A stretch of 64,000 nt of DNA from Pseudomonas sp. Os17 (GCF_001547895.1 NZ_AP014627.1:933501-997500), one strand, 5' to 3'; numbered from the stretch's first letter, positions 24,220 through 34,109 are shown. The notes: generated from the letters alone by a model not told the origin. Numbers and translations are program-made.

Positions 24220-24516
24220 ATGATTCCTAAAGAGGCAAGAATCGACGTAGCGCTTGAACGGTACCTGGCTGCCACGCCTTCCTTGCAAGAGGAAATCAGC
24301 GCCCTGAGCCCCGAAGAACAGAAGCAGCAAGCGCAATGGGCGTTTGAGGACGAGGCAGAGTCTCGCGGCATCGAGCCGTGGGAGCTGGTGCTCGATCTGG
24401 TGGCCGAGACACCGGAGGAGTTGAAGGCCATGCGGCTGGAGGTGCATCAGGAGGTTGCTGAAGCGCTGGGCATGGACCTTGAGGACTATCTGCAGCTCAA
24501 CGAAATCGACGATTGA
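24220..24516 (+). CDS. Small acidic protein (DUF6388-like), unknown function
   Basis: This 98-residue, Glu-rich, probably all-helical protein starts MIPKEARIDVALERYLAATP and ends LGMDLEDYLQLNEIDD. It has no signal peptide or membrane segment. The pattern of a helix, EEQKQQAQW, GIEPWELVLDLVAETPEELKAMRLEVHQEVAEALGMDLEDYL (only short parts quoted as motifs) resembles small Pseudomonas proteins annotated DUF6388; that match is from memory. ATG 24220 has a weak GAGA SD; ATG 24202 is the alternative. The 269 bases before it, from 23951, hold no gene that I can see. A strong terminator follows. Confidence 0.65.
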   Translation: MIPKEARIDVALERYLAATPSLQEEISALSPEEQKQQAQWAFEDEAESRGIEPWELVLDLVAETPEELKAMRLEVHQEVAEALGMDLEDYLQLNEIDD

Positions 24517-24521
24517 GCCCG

Positions 24522-24550
24522 ACGCCAGCCTGATCCAGGCTGGCGTTTTT
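24522..24550. terminator. Terminator between the small acidic gene and nadC
   Basis: An 11-base-pair perfect stem (ACGCCAGCCTG with CAGGCTGGCGT) and three-base loop are followed by T residues on the + strand. It lies seven bases from the nadC stop, so it may also end the nadC transcript, although the - strand lacks a good U-run. Confidence 0.8.
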
Positions 24551-24556
24551 CATCCA

Positions 24557-25405
24557 TCACAGGCTCAGGCGCATGGACAGGTCCACAGCCTTCACGTCCT
24601 TGGTCATGGCGCCGATGGAAATGTAGTCCACCCCGGTTTCGGCAATCGGCCGCAGGGTGCTTTCATTGATCCCGCCACTGGCTTCCAGCTTGGCCTTGCC
24701 GGCATTCAGGCGCACGGCCTCGCGCATGTCGTCCAGGCTCAGTTCGTCGAGCATGATGATGTCGGCTCCGGCTGCCAGCGCTTGCTTCAACTCCCCAAGG
24801 CTTTCCACTTCCACCTCCACCGGCTTGCCCGGGGCGATCTTGTGCGCGGCGCTGACGGCCTGGGCGATGCCCCCGCAGGCTGCGATATGGTTTTCCTTGA
24901 TCAGGAAGGCGTCATACAGACCGATGCGGTGGTTGTGGCAGCCGCCACAGGTGACCGCGTACTTCTGCGCCAGGCGCAAGCCTGGGAGCGTCTTGCGGGT
25001 ATCGAGCAGCTTGACCTGGGTATCGGCGACAAAGTCGGCCAAATAGCGGGCACGGGTGGCCACGCCGGACAGCAGTTGCAGGAAGTTCAACGCGCTGCGT
25101 TCGCCAGTGAGCAGCGACCGGGCCGGTCCTTCGAGGTGAAACAGCGCCTGGTTGGGCACCACTCGCTCGCCGTCAGCCACTTGCCAGTGCACGGCGACCC
25201 GCGGATCCAGTTGGCGGAACACTGCGTCCACCCAGGCTGTGCCGGCGATGACCGCGGCTTCGCGGGTAATGATGGTGGCCTTGGCCAGGCGTTCGGCCGG
25301 GATCAATTGCGCGGTGATGTCGCCGCTGCCGATGTCTTCCAGCAACGCGCGGCGCACGTTGGCTTCGATTTCGGCGGTCAGGTCGGCGAGGCGTAGATTC
25401 GGCAT
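24557..25405 (-). CDS. nadC: Nicotinate-nucleotide pyrophosphorylase (carboxylating)
   Basis: NadC converts quinolinate and PRPP into nicotinate mononucleotide in de novo NAD synthesis. The 282-residue protein shows the family motifs [62 protein letters not shown] and the late [12 protein letters not shown]. The start ATG at 25405 follows GGAG. A continuous open frame runs upstream to 28018, but it is the shadow of the DUF1631 gene. Its + strand neighbour is divergent. Confidence 0.97.
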   Translation of the reverse strand: MPNLRLADLTAEIEANVRRALLEDIGSGDITAQLIPAERLAKATIITREAAVIAGTAWVDAVFRQLDPRVAVHWQVADGERVVPNQALFHLEGPARSLLTGERSALNFLQLLSGVATRARYLADFVADTQVKLLDTRKTLPGLRLAQKYAVTCGGCHNHRIGLYDAFLIKENHIAACGGIAQAVSAAHKIAPGKPVEVEVESLGELKQALAAGADIIMLDELSLDDMREAVRLNAGKAKLEASGGINESTLRPIAETGVDYISIGAMTKDVKAVDLSMRLSL

Positions 25406-25768
25406 AACGGGCTCCACAATCAAGGTGCGCCGATTATAGGGGCATGGGATCAGCGAACCCAAGGCGGCAAGTGCCGGCAAGTCTCTGGCGAACCGCTCTT
25501 CCGTCGTTTTGTCTGATGGGGATAAGTGAACTTTCTTGGTGAGTTGAGGGTTATTTCCGGAGAGGCGACAGAGTCTGCTGGCGCAAGAGGGGAGTTTTAC
25601 AAGATAATATGACTTGTAATTGACGTCATAGCTTTGACGTATCTTTGGCTCCCTTTTAAACGCAGTGCTGTGGAGTGCACCCGCCTCCGCTGAGAACCGA
25701 CTGTGAGCGCCGTCGGCTTGACTGAATCTTGATCTCGAACCGAAGAAACACCTTTCCAGGAGGCTTGG
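25406..25768. promoter_or_regulatory. Divergent nadC / DUF1631 intergenic region with inverted repeats
   Basis: This 363-base gap holds no gene. It contains an inverted repeat TTACAAG/CTTGTAA (25597-25603 and 25613-25619) around the A+T-rich core ATAATAT. The palindrome TGACGTCA (25621-25628) and a second TTGACGT (25634-25640) follow at once. Such a cluster looks like a regulatory site for the DUF1631 gene, whose start is about 130 bases away. I cannot name the regulator. Confidence 0.4.
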
Positions 25769-27991
25769 ATGCACAACGACGGGAATGTAGTGCCTTTGCA
25801 CAAGGCGGCTACAGATCAGGCGAACGCTTCGCCGCTTGCCCGCCTGCCGGTGATTCTGCTTCAGGTTCGTGACAAGGCCGCCCAGCAACTGCGCCACGGT
25901 TTGCAGGAGCTGTTCGATAACGCCGACGACACCCTGTTCGAAATGGCCGATCGTGCCCAGAACAATGTCGAGCAGAACACCCTGTTCGAAGCCATGCGCG
26001 ACCTGCGCCTGAAGCGCAAGAGCATCGAACGCGCATTCCTGGAGAAGTTTTTCGAAGCCTTTGCCAGCCTGGTGCAATACGACCCCGCCCTGGTCATTCC
26101 CCACGCGGTGGCATACGACCCGTCCCTTGATCCCTCCCGGGATGACCTGGAAAAGAACGTCGCGGTGCAGGCCATGGTGGCCAAGGTCCTCAACCGCGAA
26201 GGCTTTGCCCTCGGGCAACTGACGGAGCGCCTGAGTGCGCTGCTGGGCCGACGCCTGCTGGATGCGGAGAATCCCCTGGGGCCGGCGCTGCTTTGTGAGT
26301 ACTTCCTGCAGGCCGGGCGCAGTCTGGGGGTGGAGATCAAGGTCAAGTTGATCATCCTCAAGCTGTTCGAGCGTTACGTGCTCAGCGATGCCGAGCAGCT
26401 TTTTGGCGAAGCCAACCAGCTGTTGATCGCCACCGGCATTCTGCCCGAGCTGATGCCGCCACCGGCGCGTCGAGCCTCGGACCGAGCCCGGGTCGAAGCC
26501 CAGGCACAGGCTGGCGAAGGCACCAAGCCCAGCCAATGCCAGCTCGACGAGAGCGTGCAGGAAGTTTTCGCGGCCTTGCAGACCTTGCTTCTGCAGGTGC
26601 GTGGCAGCGTGGCGCCGACCCTGGAAGCCAGCGCCGAGACGCAGCCGATTTCCACCCGCGACCTGATGCGCCTGCTCTCGCACCTGCAGCAATACGTACC
26701 GCCCCCCAGCGCCCAGGAAGATTTCGACCTGCGCAACCAGTTGGAGCAACTGCTCACCCGGGTCAGCGTCAAGAGCGGCAAGTCGCGGGTGGTGGACGTG
26801 GCCGACGAGGACGTGATCAACCTGATCGCCATGCTCTTCGAGTGCATCCTCGATGATCGCAACCTGCCAGACTCGCTCAAGGCGCTGATCGGGCGCCTGC
26901 AGATTCCCATGCTCAAGGTCGCGGTGCTGGACAAGAGCTTCTTCAGTCGCGGCAACCACCCGGCTCGACGCCTGCTCAATGAAATCGCCGCGGCGGCCAT
27001 GGGCTGGGGCGGTTGCGACGACCACCAGCGCGACAGCCTGTACCTGCGCATCGAACAGGTGGTGCAGCGCCTGTTGAGCGAGTTCAGCGACGACCCGGCG
27101 ATCTTCTCCGAACTGCTGGCCGACTTTCTCGCCTTTACCGCCGACGAACGACGTCGTGCCGAGTTGCTGGAGCAGCGCACCCGAGACGCCGAGGAAGGAC
27201 GAGCCAAGGCGGAACTGGCCCGGCGCCGGGTCGAGCAGGCACTCAATGAGGCGCTGCTGGGCAAGGTACTGCCGCACAAGGTGGTGGATTTTGTTCGCGA
27301 TGCCTGGAGTCAGGTGCTGCTGCTCAGTTGCCTCAGGCACGGCGATGACTCCGTCGAGTGGCAGACCGCCGAGCGCACCCTGCACGACTTGATCTGGAGT
27401 GTGCAGCCCCAGCCGCAAGCGGACGCGGCCATGCGCTTGCTGGAACGGGTGCCGGGGCTGCTCAAGGGCCTGCGTGACGGTTTGAACGGTGCGGCGGTCG
27501 ATCCCTTTGCCACCAGCGAATTCTTCAGCCAGCTGGAGGCCCTGCATCTTCAGGCATTCGAGCGCCAGGCCCTGGCGCCGCTGCTGCGCGGGAGCGCTTC
27601 GCCGGCCGAGCCTGCGCAAATGATCGTGGTCGCCCAGGAGATTGTCCTGCCTTCTGCCGAGGAAGGACCGCTGGAGGCTGCGCCCCTGGTCCTGCCGGCC
27701 AACGACCCCAGCCTGCTGCTGGTCGATCAATTGCGGCTGGGGGCCTGGGTCGAGTTCCAGGAAGAGGAGGACACCACCTTGCGCTGCAAGCTGGCGGCGA
27801 TTGTCCCCCATCCCGTGGCCAAGTACGTGTTCGTCAATCGCACCGGGATGAAGGTCCTGGAGCGCACGCGCATGGGCCTGGCCCTGGAGTTCCAGCGCGG
27901 CGCGGTACGGGCTCTGGACGACACCCTGCTGTTCGACCGGGCCCTGGAGTCGGTGATCGGCAATCTGCAGCGACTCAATCACGGCAAGTGA
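25769..27991 (+). CDS. DUF1631 family protein
   Basis: A 740-residue soluble protein rich in predicted helix, with no signal peptide. It resembles the DUF1631 family (sometimes mislabelled thymidine phosphorylase) in its N-terminal helices [20 protein letters not shown], the central charged-helical segment, and a C-terminal beta-rich module of about 90 residues. That module contains [22 protein letters not shown] and [20 protein letters not shown], which looks like a degenerate PilZ-type barrel; no clear RxxxR plus D/NxSxxG c-di-GMP motif is visible. The ATG follows AGGAGG. ampD begins 63 bases downstream. The function is unknown. Confidence 0.8.
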   Translation: MHNDGNVVPLHKAATDQANASPLARLPVILLQVRDKAAQQLRHGLQELFDNADDTLFEMADRAQNNVEQNTLFEAMRDLRLKRKSIERAFLEKFFEAFASLVQYDPALVIPHAVAYDPSLDPSRDDLEKNVAVQAMVAKVLNREGFALGQLTERLSALLGRRLLDAENPLGPALLCEYFLQAGRSLGVEIKVKLIILKLFERYVLSDAEQLFGEANQLLIATGILPELMPPPARRASDRARVEAQAQAGEGTKPSQCQLDESVQEVFAALQTLLLQVRGSVAPTLEASAETQPISTRDLMRLLSHLQQYVPPPSAQEDFDLRNQLEQLLTRVSVKSGKSRVVDVADEDVINLIAMLFECILDDRNLPDSLKALIGRLQIPMLKVAVLDKSFFSRGNHPARRLLNEIAAAAMGWGGCDDHQRDSLYLRIEQVVQRLLSEFSDDPAIFSELLADFLAFTADERRRAELLEQRTRDAEEGRAKAELARRRVEQALNEALLGKVLPHKVVDFVRDAWSQVLLLSCLRHGDDSVEWQTAERTLHDLIWSVQPQPQADAAMRLLERVPGLLKGLRDGLNGAAVDPFATSEFFSQLEALHLQAFERQALAPLLRGSASPAEPAQMIVVAQEIVLPSAEEGPLEAAPLVLPANDPSLLLVDQLRLGAWVEFQEEEDTTLRCKLAAIVPHPVAKYVFVNRTGMKVLERTRMGLALEFQRGAVRALDDTLLFDRALESVIGNLQRLNHGK

Positions 27992-28054
27992 TCGCAACCC
28001 GAGGGGGTAACGCGGCATACTGGGCCACTCAAGGCTTTAGTTGAAGGAATCGGT

Positions 28055-28615
28055 ATGCGGCTGGACCCTGCCACGGGTTGGTGTCACGGCGTGCGGCACT
28101 GCCCGTCAGTCAATTTCAATCAACGTCCCGCGGGGGAAATCTCCCTGCTGGTGATTCATAACATCAGCTTGCCGCCGGGGCAGTTCGGCACCGGCAAGGT
28201 CCAGGAATTCTTCCAGAATCGCCTTGATGTCACAGAGCACCCGTATTTTGCCGGGATTGCCGATTTGCGCGTCTCGGCGCATTTCCTGATCGAACGTGAC
28301 GGCGCGGTCACCCAGTTTGTCTCTTGTCTGGACCGGGCCTGGCACGCGGGGGTGTCGAGCTTCGAGGGGCGCGATACCTGCAACGACTTTTCTATTGGCA
28401 TCGAACTGGAAGGCACCGACGAGCTGCCGTTCACCGAGGCCCAGTACCGGTCCTTGAGCGCCCTGACCGAACAATTGCAGGCCGCCTACAGCGCCATCAC
28501 CACACAACGGATCTGTGGCCATAGCGACATTGCGCCCGGGCGCAAGACCGACCCGGGTCGGGCTTTCGACTGGGCACGCTATCGTGCCGCCTTGGAAAAG
28601 GGGGAAGGACAATGA
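28055..28615 (+). CDS. ampD: 1,6-anhydro-N-acetylmuramyl-L-alanine amidase AmpD
   Basis: AmpD is the cytoplasmic zinc amidase that cleaves the stem peptide from anhydro-muropeptides during cell-wall recycling. Its loss derepresses AmpC beta-lactamase in bacteria with AmpR. The 186-residue protein has the zinc ligands in place: His35 in VIHNIS, His156 in GHSDIAPGRK and Asp166 in KTDPG, as in characterised AmpD. No signal peptide is present. The stop overlaps the ampE start by four bases. Confidence 0.97.
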   Translation: MRLDPATGWCHGVRHCPSVNFNQRPAGEISLLVIHNISLPPGQFGTGKVQEFFQNRLDVTEHPYFAGIADLRVSAHFLIERDGAVTQFVSCLDRAWHAGVSSFEGRDTCNDFSIGIELEGTDELPFTEAQYRSLSALTEQLQAAYSAITTQRICGHSDIAPGRKTDPGRAFDWARYRAALEKGEGQ

Positions 28616-29448
28616 GTTTTCTAGTGTTGCTGCTAGCGGTGTGGGTCGAGAAATTCTCGGCCTTGCGGCAGCGGGTGCAGCGTGACGGCTGGTGGCTGAA
28701 GAACCTGGCGCAGCTGGAGTCCAGCCCGCGTCTGGCCGCACACCCCTGGTGGCTGTTGCTGATACTGGTGCTGCTGCCGGTGGCCTTGCTCGGTCTGCTG
28801 TTACTGGTGCTGCAACCGGTGGCCTACGGGCTGCTGGCCTTGCCGCTGCATCTGCTGGTGGTGATCTACGCCCTGGGGCGCGGAGATCTGCTTGGGGGCC
28901 TCGGGCCGTTTCGCGACGCCTGGCGGCGCGAGGACCTGCAAGCGGCGGTGCATGTCGCCAAGCGTGACCTGGACATTGGCGCCGACAGCGGCGAGCAACT
29001 GCTGGAGCGGGTGCAGGGCTATGTGCTGTGGCAGGCCTTCCAGAGCTTCTTTGTGGTGATCTTCTGGTACTTCCTGCTGGGGCCGGTGGCAGCCTTGAGC
29101 TACCGCCTGCTGGCCCTGGCTGCCGAGCACGGCAAGAATCCCGCCCTGGTGGAGCGTGCCGCGCAACTGCGCCATGCCTTCGACTGGTTGCCCGTGCGCC
29201 TGCTGGCGGCGAGCTTCGCCCTGGTGGGCAACTTCGTGGCCGTGAGCCGGGTGATGCTCCACGAGTTGCTCAACTGGCACATCAGTGCTGCCCAGCTGGT
29301 GGAGCGGGTCGGCCTGGTGGCCGCTGAAATTCCGCCACCCCTGACCGGCCCCGAAGGCATCAACAGCCTGGACCGCATCTGGGAATTGCTGCTGCGGGCC
29401 GCCGTGCTCTGGTACGCCGGTTTTGCCCTGTGGACCGTCCTGGCCTGA
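28612..29448 (+). CDS. ampE: AmpE inner-membrane regulatory protein
   Basis: AmpE is a multi-spanning inner-membrane protein always found after ampD, classed with the CobD/CbiB-like superfamily; its exact activity is not settled. The 278-residue product starts MSFLVLLLAVWVEKFSALRQRVQRDGWW. It has hydrophobic segments around residues 45-65, 70-85, 140-165, 190-210 and 260-278. Translational coupling to ampD through the ATGA overlap supports joint function in muropeptide signalling. Confidence 0.93.
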   Translation: MSFLVLLLAVWVEKFSALRQRVQRDGWWLKNLAQLESSPRLAAHPWWLLLILVLLPVALLGLLLLVLQPVAYGLLALPLHLLVVIYALGRGDLLGGLGPFRDAWRREDLQAAVHVAKRDLDIGADSGEQLLERVQGYVLWQAFQSFFVVIFWYFLLGPVAALSYRLLALAAEHGKNPALVERAAQLRHAFDWLPVRLLAASFALVGNFVAVSRVMLHELLNWHISAAQLVERVGLVAAEIPPPLTGPEGINSLDRIWELLLRAAVLWYAGFALWTVLA

Positions 29449-29452
29449 ACGA

Positions 29453-29474
29453 ATGAGGGAGCATGCTCCCTCAT
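29453..29474. other. Perfect 22-base palindrome after ampE
   Basis: ATGAGGGAGCA and its exact complement form a 22-base palindrome five bases after the ampE stop. There is no T-tract, so it is at best a weak terminator or a 3'-end stabilising hairpin. The arm sequence GGGAGC...GCTCCC resembles a short REP core. Confidence 0.5.
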
Positions 29475-29603
29475 CCACAGCGGTTAACTTTAAGTTACAA
29501 AACCTCCCCCGAAATTGAGCTATACAGACGGAGCGCCGAATAGTGGCTATCTGCTGCCTTCGCCTGCCTGCCAATAAAAATAAAAGAAAAGGGAGACTTC
29601 TTT

Positions 29604-31634
29604 GTGAAGAGCTTGCTCTATCCCGCTGTCGCGCTGATGAACCGCCTGAGCTTCGGCATGAAGTTCAGCCTGATCAGCGTGCTGTTCTTTGTGCCCATGC
29701 TGGTGACCAACTTCTATCTGGTGCGTGATTCCTACCGCGAGTTCCAGGGCACCCGGGTCGAGCTGCAAAGCCTCGACCTGCTGGGCAGCAGCTTGAGCCT
29801 GCGCCGGGATCTGGAGACGCTCAACAACCTGGTGCAGATCAACGCCGGTCTCGGACAATCGGGCAAGGCGGGGGACCTGGAAGGCAAGATCCTGGCCCTG
29901 GAAAAATCCGTGCTGGACCGCCTGCAGGCCCTGCAGGCGGTCACCGTCGATCCGCAGCAGGTCGAGGTGTTCAACGCCAAGCGCGATGAACTGGTGGCGG
30001 CCTTCAAGGCCCAGCAGACGGAAAGCTCGCTGCTGAACAAGAGCGGACTGATCGGCAAGCTCCTGGGCAGCGCACAGTTGTTCAGCCAGATCATCGCCAG
30101 CCAGTCGGGCCTGAGCCGCGATGGCCAGGGCGACATCCGCCAGCTCAGCGACCTGATCACCAGCATCACCCCGCAAGTGACCCAAACCCTCGGCGAGGGC
30201 CGGGCCATGGGCGCCTATTCCCTGGGCCAGGGTTTTCTCAACTCATCATCCAGCACCCGCTTCGACGAACTGCTGGTGCAGATCGAAAAGCTCCAGGCCG
30301 AGTACGGGCTCAAGCTGCAGGACGCCCTGGGTTCGAGCCGTGCCGCCCACGACGCCCTGGACAGCCTGGCCAGCGCCAGCAAGAGCAGCCTCAAGCAGGC
30401 CAGTGAACTGTTCGAGGAGCAGGTGGTGATGGCCGATACCCTGGATGCCCCCTGGCAGGGTTTCTACGACCAGATCAGCGGCCTGATGGCACAGACCTAT
30501 CAACTCAACGAAGGCACCCTGAAATTCCTCGATGTCGAGCTGCAAAAACGCCTGGCGCAGAACCGCAGCCACATGGTGCTGCTGGTGGCCGCCCTGGCCC
30601 TGGTGTTCCTCTCGATCGTCTATCTGTACGGCGGTTTCTACGCCTCGACCCGCACCACCTTGCGGCGCCTGGGGGCGATGATGGACAAGGTGGCGGCGGG
30701 GGACATGACCGTCACCTTCACCGCCCACAGCCGTGATGAGCTGGGCGAGCTGGGCAGTGTGTTCAACGGCACGGTGCGCAAGATCCACGACCTGATCGAA
30801 CGGGTCGGCCATACCGTCAGCGAAGTCGAACGCCAGGCCGGGCAAGTGGAAAGCGTCTCGGCCCAGAGCAACCAGGCGGTGGCCGGTCAGCGCAGTCAGA
30901 TCGAACAAGTGGCCACGGCCATGAACCAGATGTCCGCCACCTCCCAGGAAGTGGCCCGCAGCGCGGCGGCGGCGGTCAGCAGCGCCCACAGCGTCAACGA
31001 CGAAACCATCAGCGGCCGTGGCCTGGTGGAGTCGCAGCAGGGCAGCATCGTTCGCCTTGCCAGCGAGATCGATCAGTCGGTGCTGGTGATCAACCAGCTG
31101 GCCAGCGACAGCCAGTCCATCAGCCGGGTGCTGGAAGTGATCAAGAGCATTGCCGAGCAGACCAACCTGCTGGCGCTCAATGCGGCCATCGAGGCCGCGC
31201 GTGCCGGCGAGCAGGGCCGGGGCTTTGCCGTGGTGGCCGATGAAGTGCGGACCCTGGCCAAGCGCACCCAGCAGTCCACCGAGGAAATCGAGGAGATGAT
31301 CGGCAAGCTGCATGGCGGTGTCAGCGCGGCGGTCAAGGCCATGGGCAGCAGCCACGCCATGGCCAACGGTACGGTCGATCAGTCGGAAAAGGTCCAGCAG
31401 GCCCTGGAAAACATCCTCGGCGCGGTGGGCATGATCGTCGACCAGAACCAGCAGATTGCCGCCGCCGTGGAGCAGCAGACCTCGGTGGCCCACGACATCG
31501 ACCAGAACATCGTCGAGATCAACCGCGCCGGCGAACGTACCGCCGAGGGCGCGCACCAGACCGAAGACGCCAGCCGTCAGCTCTCGGCCCAAGTGATGCA
31601 GCTCAAGCAACTGATCGGCGCCTTCCGGGTCTAG
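29604..31634 (+). CDS. Methyl-accepting chemotaxis protein
   Basis: A 676-residue transmembrane chemoreceptor. The first membrane helix is near residues 20-38 (FSLISVLFFVPMLVTNFYLV). A long periplasmic sensor of about 280 helical residues follows, then a second helix near 322-345, a HAMP domain, and the cytoplasmic signalling hairpin with the invariant tip EQTNLLALNAAIEAARAGEQ. It lacks a C-terminal CheR-binding pentapeptide (ends LIGAFRV). The start GTG 29604 follows AGGGAGA. The ligand is unknown. No chemotaxis genes are adjacent, so it is an orphan receptor feeding the main Che pathway. Confidence 0.95.
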   Translation: MKSLLYPAVALMNRLSFGMKFSLISVLFFVPMLVTNFYLVRDSYREFQGTRVELQSLDLLGSSLSLRRDLETLNNLVQINAGLGQSGKAGDLEGKILALEKSVLDRLQALQAVTVDPQQVEVFNAKRDELVAAFKAQQTESSLLNKSGLIGKLLGSAQLFSQIIASQSGLSRDGQGDIRQLSDLITSITPQVTQTLGEGRAMGAYSLGQGFLNSSSSTRFDELLVQIEKLQAEYGLKLQDALGSSRAAHDALDSLASASKSSLKQASELFEEQVVMADTLDAPWQGFYDQISGLMAQTYQLNEGTLKFLDVELQKRLAQNRSHMVLLVAALALVFLSIVYLYGGFYASTRTTLRRLGAMMDKVAAGDMTVTFTAHSRDELGELGSVFNGTVRKIHDLIERVGHTVSEVERQAGQVESVSAQSNQAVAGQRSQIEQVATAMNQMSATSQEVARSAAAAVSSAHSVNDETISGRGLVESQQGSIVRLASEIDQSVLVINQLASDSQSISRVLEVIKSIAEQTNLLALNAAIEAARAGEQGRGFAVVADEVRTLAKRTQQSTEEIEEMIGKLHGGVSAAVKAMGSSHAMANGTVDQSEKVQQALENILGAVGMIVDQNQQIAAAVEQQTSVAHDIDQNIVEINRAGERTAEGAHQTEDASRQLSAQVMQLKQLIGAFRV

Positions 31635-31830
31635 ACGCGGCCGGCAACGAGTGTCGGCGGGGCGCCTTGTCCAAAGGTGCTCCGCCGTCTCGCATACAAA
31701 CTGTAGTAATTAAAGTCTTTGTCTTAGGCGGATTTCCTGTTTTCCTGCGCGTCTGTTTTTTTGAGCGTCCCACGTCGGGCGACTCGCCCCGTCGGCCATG
31801 ACCCTCCCATGGCCCTGAGGACATGTGCTG

Positions 31831-32202
31831 ATGACTGTCACTTCTGGAATCCGCGGCCGCTGCGCCCATTGCCAGACCCTTCTTGATCTTGAACCCTGGC
31901 AACTCAACGCCATGGCGTTGCAGGAACCCTTCAACTGCAACCATTGCCACAAGCCCCTGAAGCTCAGTTGCCCGGTGCAGATCAAGCGCCTGAAAAGCTT
32001 CGGCGGCCTGGCCGGGCTGCGGGCGCTGATGATCGTGCTGTGCGCCACGCTGCTGTTGGTGACCCTGGTACTGGAGTGGCTGGGACTGGTCAGCCTGACC
32101 CAGCAATTGAGCCTTTCGGCGCTGATGCTGCTGGGCTACCTGCTGGTGATGGGCATTGCCCGGCGGCGATTGCGCCGACCCTTGCAGCTACAGGCCGGCT
32201 GA
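31831..32202 (+). CDS. Zinc-ribbon membrane protein, unknown function
   Basis: This 123-residue protein begins with a probable zinc ribbon, CAHC then CNHC about 27 residues apart (residues 11-41). Two hydrophobic segments follow, ALMIVLCATLLLVTLVLEWLGL and LSALMLLGYLLVMGIA, and then a basic tail RRRLRRPLQ. ATG 31831 follows TGAGGA at nine bases. A hairpin without a T-tract (31656-31686) lies between the chemoreceptor and this gene. Its last 15 bases overlap the end of the convergent TatD-family gene. I recognise no family; the layout suggests a small membrane sensor or assembly factor, which is speculation. Confidence 0.65.
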   Translation: MTVTSGIRGRCAHCQTLLDLEPWQLNAMALQEPFNCNHCHKPLKLSCPVQIKRLKSFGGLAGLRALMIVLCATLLLVTLVLEWLGLVSLTQQLSLSALMLLGYLLVMGIARRRLRRPLQLQAG

Positions 32203-32979
32203 AGGCCAGCCGAACAGTTCGCAGGCATTGCGGGTGCTGGCGCTGGCCAGTTGCTCGGGAGCGATGCCGATGATCTGCGCCAGGGCGGCGCAAATGGCGG
32301 GTAAATGCTGCGGGCTGTTGCGCTGGCCGGGAAACATGGCGGGGGCCATGTCCGGCGAGTCGGTTTCCAGCACCACAGAGTCCAGGGGCAACTCGGCGAT
32401 CACCTTGCGCAAGCGCAGGGCCTGGGGCCAGGTGGCGGCGCCGCCCAAGCCCAGCTTGAAACCGAGCTTGAGGTATTCCCGGGCTTCCTCGCGGCTGCCG
32501 GCAAAGGCGTGGATGATGCCGCCGCGCTTGAGCTTGAAGCGCTTCAAGGTGGCGATCACCGCTGCGTGACTGCGCCGCACGTGCAGCAGGGCGGGCAAGT
32601 GAAAGTCCGCCGCCAGCTGCAACTGGGCCTCGAACAGCGATTGCTGGCGCTCGCGGTCCAGTTGTTCCAGAAAGTAATCCAGGCCGATCTCGCCCACCGC
32701 GCACAGCTGGGGATGCCCCGCCAGCCGCGTCAGCCAGTCCCCCAGTTGCTGGAGGTCGGCGGGCTGATGAGCGTCCAGATAGACCGGGTGCAGGCCAAAG
32801 GCGGCGTACAACTGTGGGTCCTTCTGCACCAGGTCCCAGACCCGTTGCCAATTGGCCTGATAGACCCCCAGCACCACCATTCGCAAAACGCCCCGGGCGC
32901 GGCTGTCGGCCAGCAGCGCCTCACGGTCGTCGTCGAAATCCGGAAAATCCAGATGGGTGTGGCTGTCGATCAGCTCCAC
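32188..32979 (-). CDS. TatD-family deoxyribonuclease (YjjV-like)
   Basis: A 263-residue metal-dependent hydrolase of the TatD family. It has the metal-binding start DSHTHLDFPDF, the AFGLHPVYL strand, the catalytic Glu in AVGEIGLDYF, a His in LLHVRRSHAAV, the histidine of GGIIHAFAGS, and the late Asp in VLETDSPDMAP. Family members are 3'-5' DNA/RNA exonucleases or are uncharacterised; YjjV is the closest E. coli match by layout. The start is GTG 32979 behind CAGGA. It lies four bases after cra, so the two are cotranscribed. The 3' end overlaps the convergent zinc-ribbon gene. Confidence 0.9.
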   Translation of the reverse strand: MELIDSHTHLDFPDFDDDREALLADSRARGVLRMVVLGVYQANWQRVWDLVQKDPQLYAAFGLHPVYLDAHQPADLQQLGDWLTRLAGHPQLCAVGEIGLDYFLEQLDRERQQSLFEAQLQLAADFHLPALLHVRRSHAAVIATLKRFKLKRGGIIHAFAGSREEAREYLKLGFKLGLGGAATWPQALRLRKVIAELPLDSVVLETDSPDMAPAMFPGQRNSPQHLPAICAALAQIIGIAPEQLASASTRNACELFGWPSAGL

Positions 32980-32983
32980 GGTA

Positions 32984-33979
32984 TCAATCCTGCCGGATAC
33001 GCTGTTTGAAGGTCCGGGCGATGGCCTGGACGCCGGGTTGGTAATGCCCTTCTTCAATCGCTGCCAGGGCCAGTTGCAGGGCTTTTTCGGCAATCAGTTG
33101 ATGCTGCTGGGCCATGGCGTTGACCGGCAGCGGCAGAAAATCCAGCAACTGGGTGTCGCCGAAGGTTCCCAGGCGCAGCGGTCGGGATTTGAGCGGGAAA
33201 TCATGCAGGGCATCGAACACCCCCTGCAGCAGCACATAAGAGGTGGTCACCAGGGCATCCGGCAGGTGGCCCAGGCGCTGCAGCAACTCCTCCATCAACT
33301 GCCGGCCGCACTCACGGCTGAAGGCTTCGCCATGCTCGATCAGTACCTCACCGGCAAAGCCTTGCAGGGCCTGGCGGAAACCGGCGGCGCGCTCCTGGCT
33401 GATGCTCAGTTCCGGGCGGGCGCCGATCAGCACGATCTGCTTGGGCTCGGGCTCAAGCAGGCTCTGGGTCAGTTGCAGGCTGGCTTGCAGGTCGTCGCTG
33501 ATCACCGAGCAGAACTGCTGCGCCGGCATCACCCGGTCGATGGCGATGATCGGCAGGCCCTGGGCCTGCAATTGCTCATAGCTGTCGTCTTCGGCTGGCA
33601 GGCAGCTGGCGACGAACAGCGCATCGCAACGCCGCGCGCGAAACAGCTGGAGCAATTGCCGCTCGCTGTCCGGTGCGTCGTCGGAGCTGGCGATCAGCAA
33701 TTGATAGCCCCGGGCCCGGGCGCCTTGCTCCAGCAGCTTGGCGATGCGCGCGTAGCTGGGGTTTTCCAGGTCCGGAAGAATGAACCCCAGGGTCCGGGTG
33801 TGCCGGCTACGCAAGCCGGCGGCCTGGGGGTTGGGGGTAAAGCCATGTTCTTCCACCACCGCGCGCACCCGTTCCACGGTGGCGTTGCTGATGCGTTGTT
33901 GTTCGGCCTTGCCGTTGATGACGTAACTGGCGGTGGTAACGGACACACCGGCCAGGCGAGCGATATCACTGAGTTTCAA
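32984..33979 (-). CDS. cra: Catabolite repressor/activator Cra (FruR)
   Basis: Cra is a LacI-family regulator that, in P. putida, represses the fruBKA operon and responds to fructose-1-phosphate. The 331-residue protein starts with the helix-turn-helix MKLSDIARLAGVSVTTASYV and the hinge-side LRSRHTRTLGFILPDLENPSYARIA. The periplasmic-binding-protein-like effector domain follows. It is divergent from fruB across about 300 bases that contain a perfect Cra operator. The adjacency to its target operon makes the assignment firm. Confidence 0.95.
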   Translation of the reverse strand: MKLSDIARLAGVSVTTASYVINGKAEQQRISNATVERVRAVVEEHGFTPNPQAAGLRSRHTRTLGFILPDLENPSYARIAKLLEQGARARGYQLLIASSDDAPDSERQLLQLFRARRCDALFVASCLPAEDDSYEQLQAQGLPIIAIDRVMPAQQFCSVISDDLQASLQLTQSLLEPEPKQIVLIGARPELSISQERAAGFRQALQGFAGEVLIEHGEAFSRECGRQLMEELLQRLGHLPDALVTTSYVLLQGVFDALHDFPLKSRPLRLGTFGDTQLLDFLPLPVNAMAQQHQLIAEKALQLALAAIEEGHYQPGVQAIARTFKQRIRQD

Positions 33980-34109
33980 CCCGGGATTTCCTTGTTTTTG
34001 GTGCTTGCCCCGACATTTTCGCCAATCCTACCTGATCTGGGCAGGCGACCAACGTCGGAACCGGCCATCGAGCGGAAGGACTTCTAGGCGCCGAGATTAT
34101 CGAGTAACT

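Noticed and set aside
25406..28018. Open frame extending nadC upstream to 1153 codons
   Set aside because: The extension lies opposite the DUF1631 gene; only the last 282 codons, from ATG 25405, match NadC and have an SD.
29490..29515. FliA (sigma-28) promoter before the chemoreceptor
   Set aside because: TTAAGTTA and CCCGAAAT resemble the two elements, but the spacing is off and only part of the -10 matches.
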